64,000 nucleotides of DNA from Myxocyprinus asiaticus (lineage: Eukaryota; Chordata; Actinopteri; Cypriniformes; Catostomidae). The position numbers were made by a program, and so were the translations under genes. How positions within the stretch are numbered: position 1 is the stretch's first letter; every line of letters starts with the position of its first letter. Location: positions 27,643,197-27,707,196 of the forward strand of contig NC_059356.1 in the NCBI RefSeq assembly GCF_019703515.2, in the 5' to 3' direction. The notes beneath the pieces were generated by a model, which did no database searches, was not told the DNA's origin, and saw nothing but the letters and a program-made list of their open reading frames with translations. Below are positions 50,463-63,034 of this stretch, piece after piece.

Positions 50463-52620
50463 ACATTTTCTATGATGAACATGTTTTCAATTGCTGAGTT
50501 GAAAAAGTGATTTTGATGATTTTTTTTCTGGGGCCTAAAGTAAAAAATTCCATATGGTGTAAATGTCTGGAGACAGTAAAAAAAAAAAAAAAAAAAAAAG
50601 AACCAATCTCAAGCTGAAAAAAACAAACAAACAAAAAAAAATCTTGCTGAATAATCTTTTTGTATTATTTCTTTAAAAAATAAGCAGTGAAACAATTTTG
50701 CTTTAAAATATTAATCTTTGAAAATATTCTGTCCACCATATCAAGACCAACATTTATTTTGCCAGTTTGTTGTCATGTAACAAAAAAAAAACCAAACAGA
50801 AAACATACAACTGAGAGACCGTCAAGACTGTGTGAAGATTTCTCATTTTTATCACCTCGGACAACCTTATTTGTCAATTACCTTTTTGTCATTGTACTTA
50901 ATTTTTCAACTAACTAACAGTCTATGAAACATAATTTATTCAGTACTGTTTGTTAATGACTTATTAATAAAGTTGGTATAAAGTGTTACTATGTGAAAAA
51001 ATGAATAATAGCCAAATAAAGAATCCAAAACAGTATACGTGGTAAATATATGAAGGGTTTCGTAAAATGACTCCAGTTTTAAAACAGCATGTTTCAGACC
51101 TGAGACAAAGAAAATTTTATATCTTAAAGACACTAATGATGCGAAGAGCTTCTAAGCTTCTACAAATCTACACGTATATTAACCTCAGTAACATCTCCAA
51201 GAGCTGTCAGCCAACAGCAGGAGATGCTCAGCCTCACATTCCAGTCTCATTATCAATATACCTGCTGACAGATCTGCGTTTTGTCCAGGTATGAATGCAA
51301 GCTCAGCAACTGGGTGAGATCACCCTAAGAAAAGGCTTAATGGGGTCTTCCTCCAGCCATTTGTAAATAGGAAGGATGGTGAATTTATCATTGCTTGGCA
51401 TCTCCGGAACCCCCACCCCCTTCCACTCCCATCCTTCCTGCAGACCTTGCTGGGTCCCCTGTGCTAATGACACCCTGGTCAGGCCCAGCCCACATCACAT
51501 GCAGCCATGCTCTCCATCTGCTCCTATAAGCAAGAAAAAGGCCCATCTGTCTCCAACACACACAAATAGGTCTGCTTCCCCTTCAAGGAACCATGCCGAC
51601 ACGCTGCCACTATGCCAGATTATTCTTTGCTTCTAATCACCTGCTTTTGACAGCTCATAAATATTCATGTGTGTGTGAACACTTTCCTAATCTGCTATTG
51701 TAACAATGCCATTCATGTTTTCTGTGCACTCATCGAACGCACAATAAGAGCATCACCAGCAAACATTTATTGGAATTTAATTTTATAATTTAGTTTTATA
51801 ATTCCATTATGCTTCGTATGAAATATATAACCAAACAGACCATCAGGACACACCATTCAGGCCTCTGGATCACCGTGTAGCACTGGAGAAATGTCATTAG
51901 GCTATCCAGCTTTTTTATTATTATCATAGAGTAAGCAATTTCTGAAAATGGACAGCTGATGAGCTACACTCAAATATATAAATATCATTAATGTCTAACA
52001 CATTTGGTTCTAATTTGGAGTCCCTATAGTCAAGAATCTTCTCAGTGGATATGGTTAACCAGTTATTGTTTTGTACCTGCTGTGTTTCATCAGAAATAAT
52101 GAATGGCTCAATTCATACAGAAAAAAAAAAAAAAAAAAAGGAGTACAGAAGTACATATATTTCTACACAGACTCCTGTTATGTTTACTGATGTTCTTTTC
52201 TACACGCGTGAACTGCAGTAAGCAAAATGTAAGAACAGAGTGATCAGCAGGTTCACGCGCACCATTTCACTCATCGCCATCAACATGGACGCACGCGAGA
52301 TTCCAACAAATATCTGATGTAAGATCAAATTAACCATTCGCAACTGTACTTAAATATGATGAATGAAAGAAAACGATGCTGACAGAAAAGCTATAACCTT
52401 GATCCTTAAGATTAAAAATAAATGATTAATTCCTATTAATTCCTAACCACATAATAACAACAATACGACGACAACAAACATGGTTAAGAATCGACTAAAC
52501 AATTTTGATGGTTGGCATTGAAAATCCTGAATGGAACATAATGATACGTAAAACGACAACATCAAAAGACACACAAACAAAACTCTGAAAATGAAACGTA
52601 TTATAAAAAGAGGCACTAAC
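50463..52620. other. mpp2 intron 1, proximal part
   Basis: Two stretches, about 51060-51300 and 51380-51700, have mixed composition without repeat signatures (CAACAGCAGGAGATGCTCAG, GACACCCTGGTCAGGCCC, CTCATAAATATTCATGTGTG) and are candidates for conserved non-coding elements. The rest is AT-rich with A runs. Confidence 0.35.
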
Positions 52621-52800
52621 CTTTCCCGTATCTTAAGTGTCTTGTTACGTTGTTTTGATTGTGTGAGGTGTCTGAACCGCTACAAAGCATCAAATCAGCG
52701 TCTAGCCATTGCGTAGACATAAAGGGGCAACACTCAAACGTCTCAGTAGGTGGGACCCACCAGTCTATTAAATGCTATAGGCCGTGTGCCAATAGAATGT
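52621..52800 (-). promoter_or_regulatory. Probable mpp2 first exon and promoter
   Basis: On the minus strand, GATACGGGAAAG is followed by a donor GTTAGTG, ending a likely untranslated exon at about 52622. Upstream (plus 52720-52800) the sequence is GC-richer with a minus-strand CTATTGGCAC, an inverted CCAAT. The start site is inferred. Confidence 0.4.
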
Positions 52801-53532
52801 TCTCGACAGCCCGAAAGCTTTAAATTTACATAACAGCGCCAATCAGCTGGGTAAGACTTAAAATATATTTTCTTTTAATAAAGCATGTTCAAAATGTTTT
52901 TGCATTTGTAAAGAACCCCATAACATTAAAGCATTAAAAATGTTTTAACCATATTTGTTAACAACAGTGACCCAAAGCCTTAAGTAAAGCCCTAGTTTGA
53001 AATTAACTGATTTATAGGTGCTAAATTATGTGGTTAAACTTTTTATAAGCAGTTCGTTTTGCCCTTTCAGATCTAATGGGTATCATGAGACGTAAGATCT
53101 GACATCATGTTAAAATTACTCATAAAATTATAGTAATTTCCGTTGAAGCAGCACGATTGTCTTTTGTGTGATCAAACGGGATGTTATTTAACATCGCATG
53201 AGTGACATCTGCTGGTCATTTGGAACTAATCTAATACAGTGACTAGAACAAGAGAACGAAGTATACTGAATTACTATTCATATAGTAAAGATATAATGGA
53301 CCAAACATGTTTAGATGAAGCTGTACGACTAGTGCATTGTAAAAAATTGAGGTTACTCCAAAGTTGGCCAGATAAAAGTAGTTATTTAGGTTTTTAAAAC
53401 ACCTCAGACTCACACATTAATATGAGGCTTTAGTTTAAAAGTGTCCTTTCCTTTCTCTGTGTGACATAGAAAGAGGCCTGTTCAAAGACCACCAAAATAA
53501 AATAAATCAGCTATAAATCTCATCCAATAAAT

Positions 53533-53846
53533 GTTTAATGACACAGAATAATTTACATGGTACAAACAAAAAGAATAATCTCTTTATGACACAATGAAGT
53601 ATACACATTTCCATTTCCGTCAATAGCTTCTATTATAATAAATTATGTACAATTTAAAATGATGTTATTTGTTCTGTGAGCATGAAAGAAAAAGAGGAAA
53701 AAGAGGGCATGTATAAAGAGGTGAATTAGGTTCTCTGATGGTGACTGGCTCTCATATGGTTGTCTGGAGGTTTTCTGTGAGAGGCACAGGAGGGCTTAGC
53801 TCAGGACGGTCAACTCCGGGGGGGGGGGGGGGGGGGTCACTGAACT
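53533..53846 (-). other. pyy 3' UTR
   Basis: This runs from the pyy stop to a minus-strand ATTAAA (complement at 53533-53538). It includes a run of 19 C in the transcript (53836-53818) that begins about ten bases after the stop. Confidence 0.5.
53818..53836. repeat. G19 homopolymer
   Basis: Nineteen consecutive G on the + strand, C in the pyy transcript. Long G runs can form G-quadruplexes and are prone to sequencing error, so the length is uncertain. Confidence 0.9.
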
Positions 53847-55605
53847 TCACCACATATAAGAGTCATCATATCTGTAAGAGAGGGGTATAGCTGTTAACTG
53901 AATAGAAAAATCATTATGTCTAGTTTTCTCTGCATATTCCTTATTCAATGTTTACAACAATAAGAAAAAATGTAGCGGACATTGTGTCACATTTTAATCA
54001 AAATCATTCAATCTTCTCATTAGCACTGAGATTTCTAAGAAGAAAAAAAATCTAAATTCGACCTCATATATAAACTCTTGTTAATAGTGTTTTCCATAAG
54101 TCTTTTCACATTATTCTTCTGTTGGTGCCAGAACATATGAGTTTTTCCATTTTCAGTTAGTAAGTTTAAGCACAGTGTGATTTCTTCTTTTTTGAGGCCC
54201 AATTAGTGCTGTGAAATGTCAAGGCCTCTCAGCTATTCTGCATGCGTCATGTTCCCAAGCCCACTCCCTTCTTGACGGACAGAGAGAGGAAGCCTGGGGT
54301 CCCATCTGTACCCTAATTCCTTAACAGGTGTGAAAAATTCATGAGTTGTTCCTCCTTCCCATTAACACACAACCTATCACCCTTTATGAGTGTGTTCCTC
54401 AAGGATTTGAGGACCTGACAATGCATTTTGGGTGTATCTGTCATCATCATGACTCTTACATTTGTTCATAAGTTCTCTGTTAGCAATTCACATTAAACTG
54501 AATTTAATTCACCTTAATTTTTTTTTAAATAAAGAAGGGTTTGAATGCAAAGTTTCACCTTGATCTCTGTTTGTGCTCTGTGTCATCCCCGTACAGCAAC
54601 TCTGCCATCACATCTTCAGAGGTGGACCTTTTTCCGTACCTGAGTGGAAGAAAAATGACAATTTATTCTCTCATTACTTCAATACAACCATGTAGCTCAG
54701 CTGAGAACATTTTCACATATTGAAATAATGATCTCAAATTGCTCACACAGTGAGCTCATTGTGATGTGTGAAAGTGGAGAAGTGAAAAGATACAGTATGA
54801 AGAACCAGTCAGCCCAATTTATCTGTCAGTCACCAGTCACTTATGAACAGCCTTTTCACCCCATGTGTTGTCTTCATAAATCTAATTTAGCAATGTTTGT
54901 AGACCACTTGTCAGCTGAATGTGCTAGAATCATATCACCTAGCACACTCTTACATATAGGGGAGAACATAAATAATAATTTTAATGGGTACCTTTCAATA
55001 ATTACACGTATAAGGTGCATAGAAGGAGAGGAAGAGATCAAAAGTCACACTTCTTAACTTTAGTTTTAGAGAAGTCTTGGTAGAAATGGTAAAAATAGTT
55101 TAGATGTGTACCTCTGTATACCTAAGGCAACTGATTGCTTACAGATTGCGTTCTCTCAGAACAGCATCTTTGAGATGAATATGCAAAAAAATATAAAAAA
55201 GCTAAAGCGAGGCAGTGCAGCACTAAAAAAACTAAGTAATGTCATGGTTAAATTCCTCCTCAGTAGATGCTTATGAGCAACATAAATGAGTCTGAGACAA
55301 ACCTAATGTGATAGTTATTTCTGATACATGACTTCTGCAAAATCTCACCTACTCCCGTTTACAGACACTTTGTAAAGAGGCCAATATTAATTTAAAGCAG
55401 TCATGACCCTGTGTCCAGCCATAAACACAGAGTTTCATAGTTTTCATTGCTTGAACAGTCAAGTCGTATGTTCTCACATATTCATAACAGGTCATACAGA
55501 ACCCTTCATTGTTTTCATTGTGACTTGTAACAGACAGTGCTAGTTTCTTTTCTTTTCTTTTTTCTTTTTGTTGAAGTAATGGTGTCATAAAGCTGAAATG
55601 AAGGT

Positions 55606-55684
<79 letters not shown>

Positions 55685-56327
55685 GAAAAAAAAAAAAATC
55701 CAGACTTTCTAAAATGTTACAACCTGGAATTTAGGTATATTAAATTCATTGTCTTTGTGTTAAATGTCAAATACCTGTTATGAGACTATAAATATGTCAA
55801 TTTACTTAGTACAATAGGGCAGAGAAAAGCATCAGCCTCTTCAGTCTCATAGGGTTCTCAGAGGCGCATCTGTTTAGGTTTTATCACTAAGATTTGTTTT
55901 ATGGACAGCCTTTGGTCATCGAAAAGAAAGCCATAATGACATTTTAGAAACCCTAGCAGAGGAACAAGTTATTTGTTTTTCCAGACAAATAATGAGATTT
56001 GAGACACCAATAGTAGCCTACCAACGGGAAATTATTGTTATTATGGTCATCGGTGTCTAAAAGGTGGGCGATAGAAACGTTTTAAGCAAATCTGCATAGT
56101 TACAGGTAAGGTATGTAATACACCGCATGTCATGCTTACCTTTGTCTCGTGATAAGGTTGATGTAATGTCTCAGCGCGGTGTAATATTTGGCTAGCTCCT
56201 CCGGAGGAGCATCATCTCCAGGATTCTCTGGTTTAGGCGGATACGCATCGACAAAGGTCCCGAGAAACAGGAGCACGCACAAGAGGAGAGTAGCGATGAC
56301 GGTCCAGGGCTTCAGCATGACGGCCAT
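53847..56327 (-). CDS. pyy: Peptide YY precursor
   Basis: Three coding exons (56327-56140, 54639-54559, 53871-53847) give 97 residues. A signal peptide ([23 protein letters not shown]) is followed by the mature 36-residue peptide, which starts [20 protein letters not shown] and ends INLITRQRY. The next residues are GKR: Gly donates the C-terminal amide and KR is the convertase site. The flanking peptide starts [15 protein letters not shown] and ends YDDSYMW. The Tyr start, the polyproline-helix PP-P spacing and the amidated RQRY end are hallmarks of the NPY/PYY family, which acts on Y receptors in appetite and gut control. As in the family, introns split the codon for the last Arg of the peptide and the C-terminal tail. 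The acceptor lies directly before the ATG, so an untranslated exon 1 must lie upstream (higher coordinates). The NPPG-type loop reads as PYY, not NPY. Confidence 0.95.
55604..55680. repeat. (CT)n microsatellite
   Basis: More than 30 CT units followed by a short AT run, in pyy intron 2. Confidence 0.95.
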
Positions 56328-56437
56328 CTGAAAAATTGAAATCTCATTTTTCTCCTTGCACAAAGTAAGCACATGTATACTTATTACGGTTAAATGAAAC
56401 GGAGTTTTTTAAGTCGACTCTGAAGAGATGAGAAACG

Positions 56438-56439
<2 letters not shown>

Positions 56440-56474
<35 letters not shown>
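56440..56474. repeat. (GA)n microsatellite
   Basis: About 17 GA units just upstream of pyy coding exon 1. Confidence 0.95.
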
Positions 56475-56476
<2 letters not shown>

Positions 56477-57169
56477 AACAACAGCGTAAATTATTACAGA
56501 AGGCAACGGTACGTTTAAAAGCACGTGACGAAAAATAATTGAACTTCTATGTGTCTATCGTTTTATGTTGCTAACGTTATTCTGGACTATTAATCACTTT
56601 TCCAGTTAATTAGAAGTATGAACTTGTTGAATTGTTGGAAACATGGAATAGCTGTCCATGGTCCTGAAAGCGATCGGTTACTAAAAATTACATTCAAGTT
56701 AACACGCACTCTAAACGTCTTGTTATCCTGCATAATAACAAACACAGGACTGATCTTAAACATAAATGAAAACAATATCCATCCTGGCATTAATAAAAGC
56801 CAGAATGGGTGTCCGTCTTAAAGCGTCTTTGCAAACCTTCACAAAATAAAACAAGTTTTTGTTTGCCAGCTTCACAGACAGAGTTAAGACAAAGAGTTGT
56901 CTCGAGACGCACTTTTAACAGCTGAAGGTTTTTTTTTTTTTTTTTGCCTCTGACAAGGCGCCTAAAATAACGCTGCGCTCCTGCGTTGCAATGGTCAAAG
57001 ACGTCGGTTTAGCGTTTACGTAGGAAAACATTAGAAAAAAGAGCGCAGACGGACACAAAAACCATGATAATCACTTGCAAACAAACGACAAAACAAACTT
57101 TCAGCACCTTAAGGTATAGTTTGGCTATAGCTGTTTCTCTGGATTGTAAACTTGCAGTTTCTTGCTCCA

Positions 57170-57276
57170 ATGTTCTTTCTTTCTTTCTTTCTTTTTTCTT
57201 TTTCTTTCTTTCTTTCTTTGTTTGTTTGTTTTTGTTTTTTTTTTTTTTTTTTTTTTTTTTTTTGTTTTTTTTTTTG
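57170..57276. repeat. T-rich (TTTC)n/poly-T tract
   Basis: TTTC repeats grade into a run of T interrupted by G. The open frames here are low-complexity artefacts. Confidence 0.9.
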
Positions 57277-57470
57277 CACCGGCGCGGTTCTTTTGGGAGG
57301 TCTTTCCGAAATAAGAAGTTGTCCACTCGCGGATCTGTCCTATCCTATCCTACCAGCAACTCAAGTGCCTTATAAATGGTTCTGTGCAGTGCGTAAAAAA
57401 GGAGACGGGCGGTGGGAATGACTGGAGTTCTGCCCCCTACACGACGTCCGACGTCACTCATAAACACATT
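57277..57470 (-). promoter_or_regulatory. Probable pyy promoter and untranslated exon 1
   Basis: On the minus strand a TATA-like TTTATAAGG lies at about 57375-57367, with a CRE-like GTGACGTCGGACGTC about 80 bases upstream (57457-57443). A leader could run from about 57345 to a donor in CGCCG|GTGCAA near 57279. Together with the coding exon that starts exactly at its ATG, this fits the NPY/PYY gene plan. It is inferred from motifs only. Confidence 0.45.
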
Positions 57471-57666
57471 AGTAGCCTAATACAACTCACGCGACATATT
57501 TCTTTATGATTCTTGCTCATGCTCTGTTAAGGAAGCACGATAGATCAATTAAATTATGCAAATGTGACATGATTAAAACCAATAAAACCCATTCCCCTTA
57601 TAATCACTCTTTAATCAAAGCTGATATAGGAAGGCTATCATGTGTATTTTTCCTTGAAAGTTTTTA

Positions 57667-58297
57667 TTAAAGGTACATGTAGTGCTCCCAAAAACGAATA
57701 TTCTCTCACCATGATGCCATCCCAGATGCCATCCCAGATTATACCTTTCTTTCTTCTGCTGAACACAAACAAAAAGATTTTTAGAAGAATATCTCAGCTC
57801 TGTAGGTCCATACAATGCAAGTGAATGGGTACCACTTTAAAGCTCCAAAATGCACTCAAAGGCAGCATAAAAGCAGTTCATATTTGTGGTTAAATCTATA
57901 TCTTCAGAAGCGATATGATAGGTCTGGGTGAGAAACAGATCAATATTTAAATCATTTTTAACTATAAATACTCCTTCCTGCCAATTAGGTGGCAATATGC
58001 TCAAAGAATGGGAATCGCCAAAAACAAAAGAAGAAGAATGTGAAAGTAAAAGTGAAAGTGGAGATTGATAGTAAAAAAAAAAAAAAAAGACTTAAATATT
58101 GATTGGTTTCTCAACCACACTTATCATATCACTTCTGAAGACATGGATTTAACCACCGGAGTTGTTGAGATTATTGCTGACTTCTAAAGATCTTCATTTG
58201 TGTTCTGCATAAGAAAGAAACTGATACACATCTGTGATGACATGAGTGTGAGTAATTGATAAAAGAATTTTCGTTTTTGGGTGAACTGCTCCTTTAA
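57667..58297 (+). mobile_element. TTAA-ended foldback MITE (long class)
   Basis: From TTAAAGGTACATGTAGTGC to GGGTGAACTGCTCCTTTAA, with the long-class body (CTGTAGGTCCATACAATGCA, GAAGCGATATGATAGGTCTG and mirrors). Part of the right arm is missing after CCACCGGAGTTGTTG. Confidence 0.8.
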
Positions 58298-59819
58298 TAA
58301 TGCCCCATTCTATTTGAACAGATGGAACTCTCAAGTGTGTTTTTGAATGTCTTGCGTCAGCACGCGTAAATTCGGAGGATGGGTTAAACATTTGATGAAA
58401 GGAATTAAGTTCGAATGGCCTTCAATATACAGCAGAAACACCAGAGGACGCTCCATGCAAGGTTACCTTTTGATTGCACCGCGCAGTCGAGCAATCATGT
58501 CTGCGGCGGCTCGCGCGGCTCGTCTCCGAACTAATTGACCTCTATGAAGTTCACAACTCAGATTACGCATTTGGTTAGAGTGTCGAAATGTTTCGCTCTT
58601 TACATACAGTAGATCCATTTGAACATCAATTAATCATGTAATCCATGTATATAGTTAATCGTCCAGTTAAAAAAAGATAGCTACTGTTTTGTAAGTGGTT
58701 GAAGCTTGCTTTAATTTAGAAAACTGTTTTCGAAAAAAGTCTTTGTTCTTGCGGAAAACACATTTTTCAATGGACACTTTGTCATATTTGTCGTTGTTTC
58801 TTTATAATTAAAGAAAATTTCTCCGTTTCGATATCATTTAAAAAGATACTGTGACACATCTCACCTGCATAATGTTTAATTTAAACTTGTAAGAAGATAG
58901 TGGTAAAAAGAGATGACAGAGACTCAATATGGGTCTGTTATATTAAATCTGATTTCTCTTCCGTAGTAGCTGCAAGGTCCCTTAAGGCATAAATAATGAA
59001 ACTTGCTCCCAACAGACAGATTATGTTGGAGAGCTTGGTGTTCGTTTGTATTAGCTTTTCAATCATTATCTTTCTTTGTAATTTAACATTATACGTGCAA
59101 AAAATAAACAAATAACACTGTGATTTATAACTTTAGTTAAAAAGATCAATATTCAAAAAACTTTTAGAGAAGCACACCATCAGAGACTGACCACTGACTT
59201 CATATGATTAGGCAAGGCTCCTATTTGCAATCATTGCTGAATGGATGCTGTCTGCCAGGAGGCAAACTAATCAGAGTTGATTTTGCAAACAGATTGCACA
59301 ATATAATACTGCTTAAGAATGCAAGGTAAGGGTATAGCACTATACTAACAAACGGTTGTTGCATGGCAACAAATGGTGCAGTAATTTTAGTAGCACTCCA
59401 AAAAAAAAAAAAAAAAATAAAAAAAATAAAAAAAAAAATAAAAAACAATATATATATATATACTTTTAATACTCATAGAACATGTTTTATTATGCATTAT
59501 ATCATTTAAATATGCTATACTACACATATTTAATAAAAAAGCAAATATACAGCCTGTGCAAAGTCCGATTTCATCTTATTCTGCATGAGTATTGAGTCAA
59601 TTGTTCAACTGACAATTTTTTTTTTTTCAAATAAGCATCCTAATGTAATAAAAATAGATCATTAACTCCCATAGATCTAATAGATCATCATGTCGCATCA
59701 TCACCATTGTCCTGTGGTATTAAAAGGTCAACTAATATCTGAATCTGACAACAGGCAGTGATGAGTTCTTTCAGTTATTTCATTTTTTTTTCTGTTGTTG
59801 TCTCATGTCTGCTACGTCA
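58298..59819. other. Intergenic stretch
   Basis: A small GC-rich patch at 58340-58540 (CGCGCAGTCGAGCAATCATG, CTGCGGCGGCTCGCGCGGCT) contrasts with AT-rich surroundings and might be a CpG-rich regulatory piece or repeat scrap. An A-rich run lies at 59398-59460. No gene recognised. Confidence 0.35.
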
Positions 59820-59970
59820 GGATACTAGATTTAGACCAATGGCAACTGACGTGGGCTGATCTCTCGTACACAACCCCTAGTAAAAAGCCCCCCACCCCTA
59901 TGCAACCTAATCGTCCTATCACAGTACAGGAGACGTCAGTGGGGGCTTGCTCATTCTAACTGCTTCTGCT
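59820..59970 (+). promoter_or_regulatory. Promoter-like patch, gene unknown
   Basis: In + orientation: CCAAT at 59836-59840, CRE-like TGACGTGG at 59848, TATA-like AGTAAAAAGCC at 59879, then AGACGTCAG at 59931. The order and spacing look like a vertebrate core promoter, and downstream sequence to about 60170 is non-repetitive. No coding exon follows before the hAT element at 60308. Confidence 0.3.
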
Positions 59971-60307
59971 CAGCTAGAGGTGATGAGGTGATCGTAGTTT
60001 GAAAGCTCGTTCAGCCCCCTCAAGGTGTGATCGAGTCACTCAAACTGATGCACCAACTCTTTGAAACACCCCCCACCCCCCCAAAAAAAAGCATCTCACA
60101 CATACTGACTCAAGAGAAGTCACCCACACAAAAGCCTGAGTCTGCACTGGACAGGAAAGGCTGTGTATCATGAGGCCTTTTTACAGCTTACAGGGAAATT
60201 ATATTTTAGAAACATACAAATATTTGTTTTTATATATCCCTCTTTGTAATTCGGAAATCAAGAATGCAGCTTTTTTGATGGATTTGTTATTGAGAGGCAC
60301 TCATGAA

Positions 60308-61154
60308 CAGGGTTGGGAGGGTTACTTTTGAAATGTATTCCACTACAGATTACAGAATACATGCTGTAAAATGTAATTTGTAACGTATTCCGTTAGATTA
60401 CTCAAGGTCAGTAACGTATTCTAAATACTTTGTATTACTTCTTCAGCACTGGTAGATTTTTTCACTTGTTTTGACTATAAAAACTCTGCCAGAACAGTAA
60501 GACAAAATACACGTTAAAAATACATTCTCTGAAAAACATAAATATCTTATGCAGTGTTGTTTCTAAAACAAGATCAATCAAATTGATCTTGTTTTAAGGA
60601 TTTTTAGATATTTTTACAGGAAAACAATACAAACATTATTATCAAGAATATGATTTTTGCCCTAATATAAAAGGTCTTACTAGAAAAAAAAATTATGATC
60701 TAAAGTGAATTTTCTTGATAAAAAAATATGATCGTGCCTGGTAACATGTGCATGTAAAATGGCTAGAAATAGCATTTTAGCTTAGCATAAAGCTGACAAT
60801 TTTCACAAGGTTTATTTCTATTTCTTCTTCTCCAAACTTACTTCAAACTTACTTCTCTGTCTGCTTGTATGAATGTAACACATGATAAGAAAGTGTTTCA
60901 CCGCTGTTCAAATGCACTTTGGATCGCATCATTTATATGTATAAATGTTTTCCATCTGAAAGGACTAAATATTAAATGAAACAAATGTCAATAAAATGCA
61001 AAGTAATCTCTTCAGTAATCAAAATACTTTTTGAATGTAACTGTATTCTAATTACCAATGATTTCAGTTGTAACTGTAGTGGAATACAGTTACTTATATT
61101 TTGTATTTTAAATACGTATTCCCTTTACATGTATTCCGTTACTCCCCAACCCTG
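60308..61154. mobile_element. hAT-type MITE with 8-base duplication
   Basis: 847 bases with inverted ends CAGGGTTGGGAGGGTTACTT and CGTTACTCCCCAACCCTG. It is flanked by a perfect 8-base duplication CTCATGAA (60300-60307 and 61155-61162), the hAT signature. The interior is AT-rich with ATTCC/GGAAT motifs near both ends and no transposase. Confidence 0.9.
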
Positions 61155-61162
61155 CTCATGAA

Positions 61163-63034
61163 TGCTTTTAGTTGAAACTGTGGTGTAGTAGAGAGGGCTG
61201 TGGTGCTCATGTATGGCTTATGCGTTTGCGTCCAGTTTCCTTTCTTTCCCCATCATTTCCTGTGCTCTTTAAAATATATATATATATTTTATTTCCCCTC
61301 TGTAATATGTGATAAAATCCCTAAATAAATTTAAAAAGTATGCTTTTATGTGATTTACACTTTACTAAAAAGGGAACAGCTAATTAATAACAGTACAGCT
61401 ATCACATGTATAATCAACAAAGGAGGCCAGATGTCCCCAAATTACCTTTAATGAAAAACATAACAAGTTTCTTAACAGTCTAACATTTTAAAATGTCATA
61501 CAGCATTGTAATTATGCAAGTGACAATAACACAGTTCCAAGTGACATTCAATTGCAAACCTATTTCTTGCCTTGTGATGAGAAAAATGTCATCCTTTAAA
61601 ATTTTAAAGATAATGTTAAACCAGTATCAAACAATATGACCAAAATATCTGGGTACAAAATGTGAAAGGTTTCTCATGTTTCTCTTAAACTACACATTGA
61701 ATATGTGTATATTCCATCTGGATCTGAAGTAGTTATACATACAGTATTTTGAGCCTGGATAACGTTGCTGAATAAAGGCTATATTATCGAAAGTTAAATT
61801 AAAAAAAGGTTATGAACCAAAGATTAGTTCATCAACAGTGATGAAGGGTTTTACTGGTCAATACTACTTATTATCTTCTTTATAAAATCTGTGGTTTTCT
61901 GTGAGTGTGGTTTTGTTGATTGAAACTGGGATGATTTTTTTGAAAGCAGTTATATTTTAAAGTAATGTGAAAGACAGTTTAATTAAATATCCCAAGCTGC
62001 TTTTCTGCAATAAATGATGCTATTGGAAACCAATGCCTATAGCACAAACAATGTAATGAGAATAACAGCAAAACTGTGTAAACTTTTGCATCAATAAACT
62101 GCAACAAAACCTTCCTCATAGAAAGACTTTATTGGGCTTATTATTTTCCCATGCAGTAGAGATGTTTTGTATCTCCTGAGTGTCATAAGTGCTTTGAAAA
62201 GATTTCTGAATAATGTTCTGATTGAACTAATGCTGTGGGCAAGATGCTATCGTTGTTGACTGTTACAGAATAATTTGGAAAATAGTAAATATTTGGAAAA
62301 ATCAGTTTAGAAGAAAGACATAAGAAACATGTACAATATCTACCAAAAAAAAAAAAAAAAAAACTCAAATTCCTTTGACATGTCAATTAAAGCTATCAGG
62401 CTGAGAGGCAGACTTGGATAAACCCATAGCTCATCCTTGTAAAAGGAAAATCACTTTCTCTGTGATTTATGAAGAGAACAGAAAATGAAGCCAAATGAGA
62501 AATGTATTTTCCATTGTATGACATTGCAGTTAATTTACCGTTTACCAGAAGAACATATGATAATAGCATTAAAGAACGTAATATAGCAGCATTAAAAATG
62601 CATCTCATTGTGTATTTGCATGTTATTGTGTTGTAGAGGCAACTTGTGATCTGGCAATACCACCCAAACTCAGTTATAATTTAACTGCTAGTTATGATAT
62701 ACTGTATATTGTTAAATAAATTGTTTTTTCATTGCACTTCTTTATCAAATACAACAAAACAAACAAGTATGAATTATTATATCATGGTATTATGGTACTG
62801 GTTTTAGCATTAAGCAGTGGATAATACAATTTCCTGTGTCTTAAAAGGATATTTTACTCAATAATGAAAATTCTGTTATTTCTGTATTTCTTTTTTCTCG
62901 TTTTTGAGCGAATGATCCATTTCACATATGCATTACAACCTTAAAAAGTCTGATTTCCCTTCTGCCACTGTTGCTTTCTGAAACAAAGACTCATCACTTT
63001 ACTGTATGTTCCAAAAGCAAATTAGTGTTCTGAC
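61163..63034. other. AT-rich intergenic DNA
   Basis: No exon, long repeat or structured element was recognised, except a small scrap of the TTAA MITE family near 62845-62885 (CTCAATAATGAAAATTCTGT) and A/T runs. Confidence 0.5.

Noticed and set aside
57009..57326. Lysine-rich 105-codon minus-strand frame and phenylalanine-rich plus-strand frames
   Set aside because: They arise from the TTTC/poly-T tract upstream of pyy.
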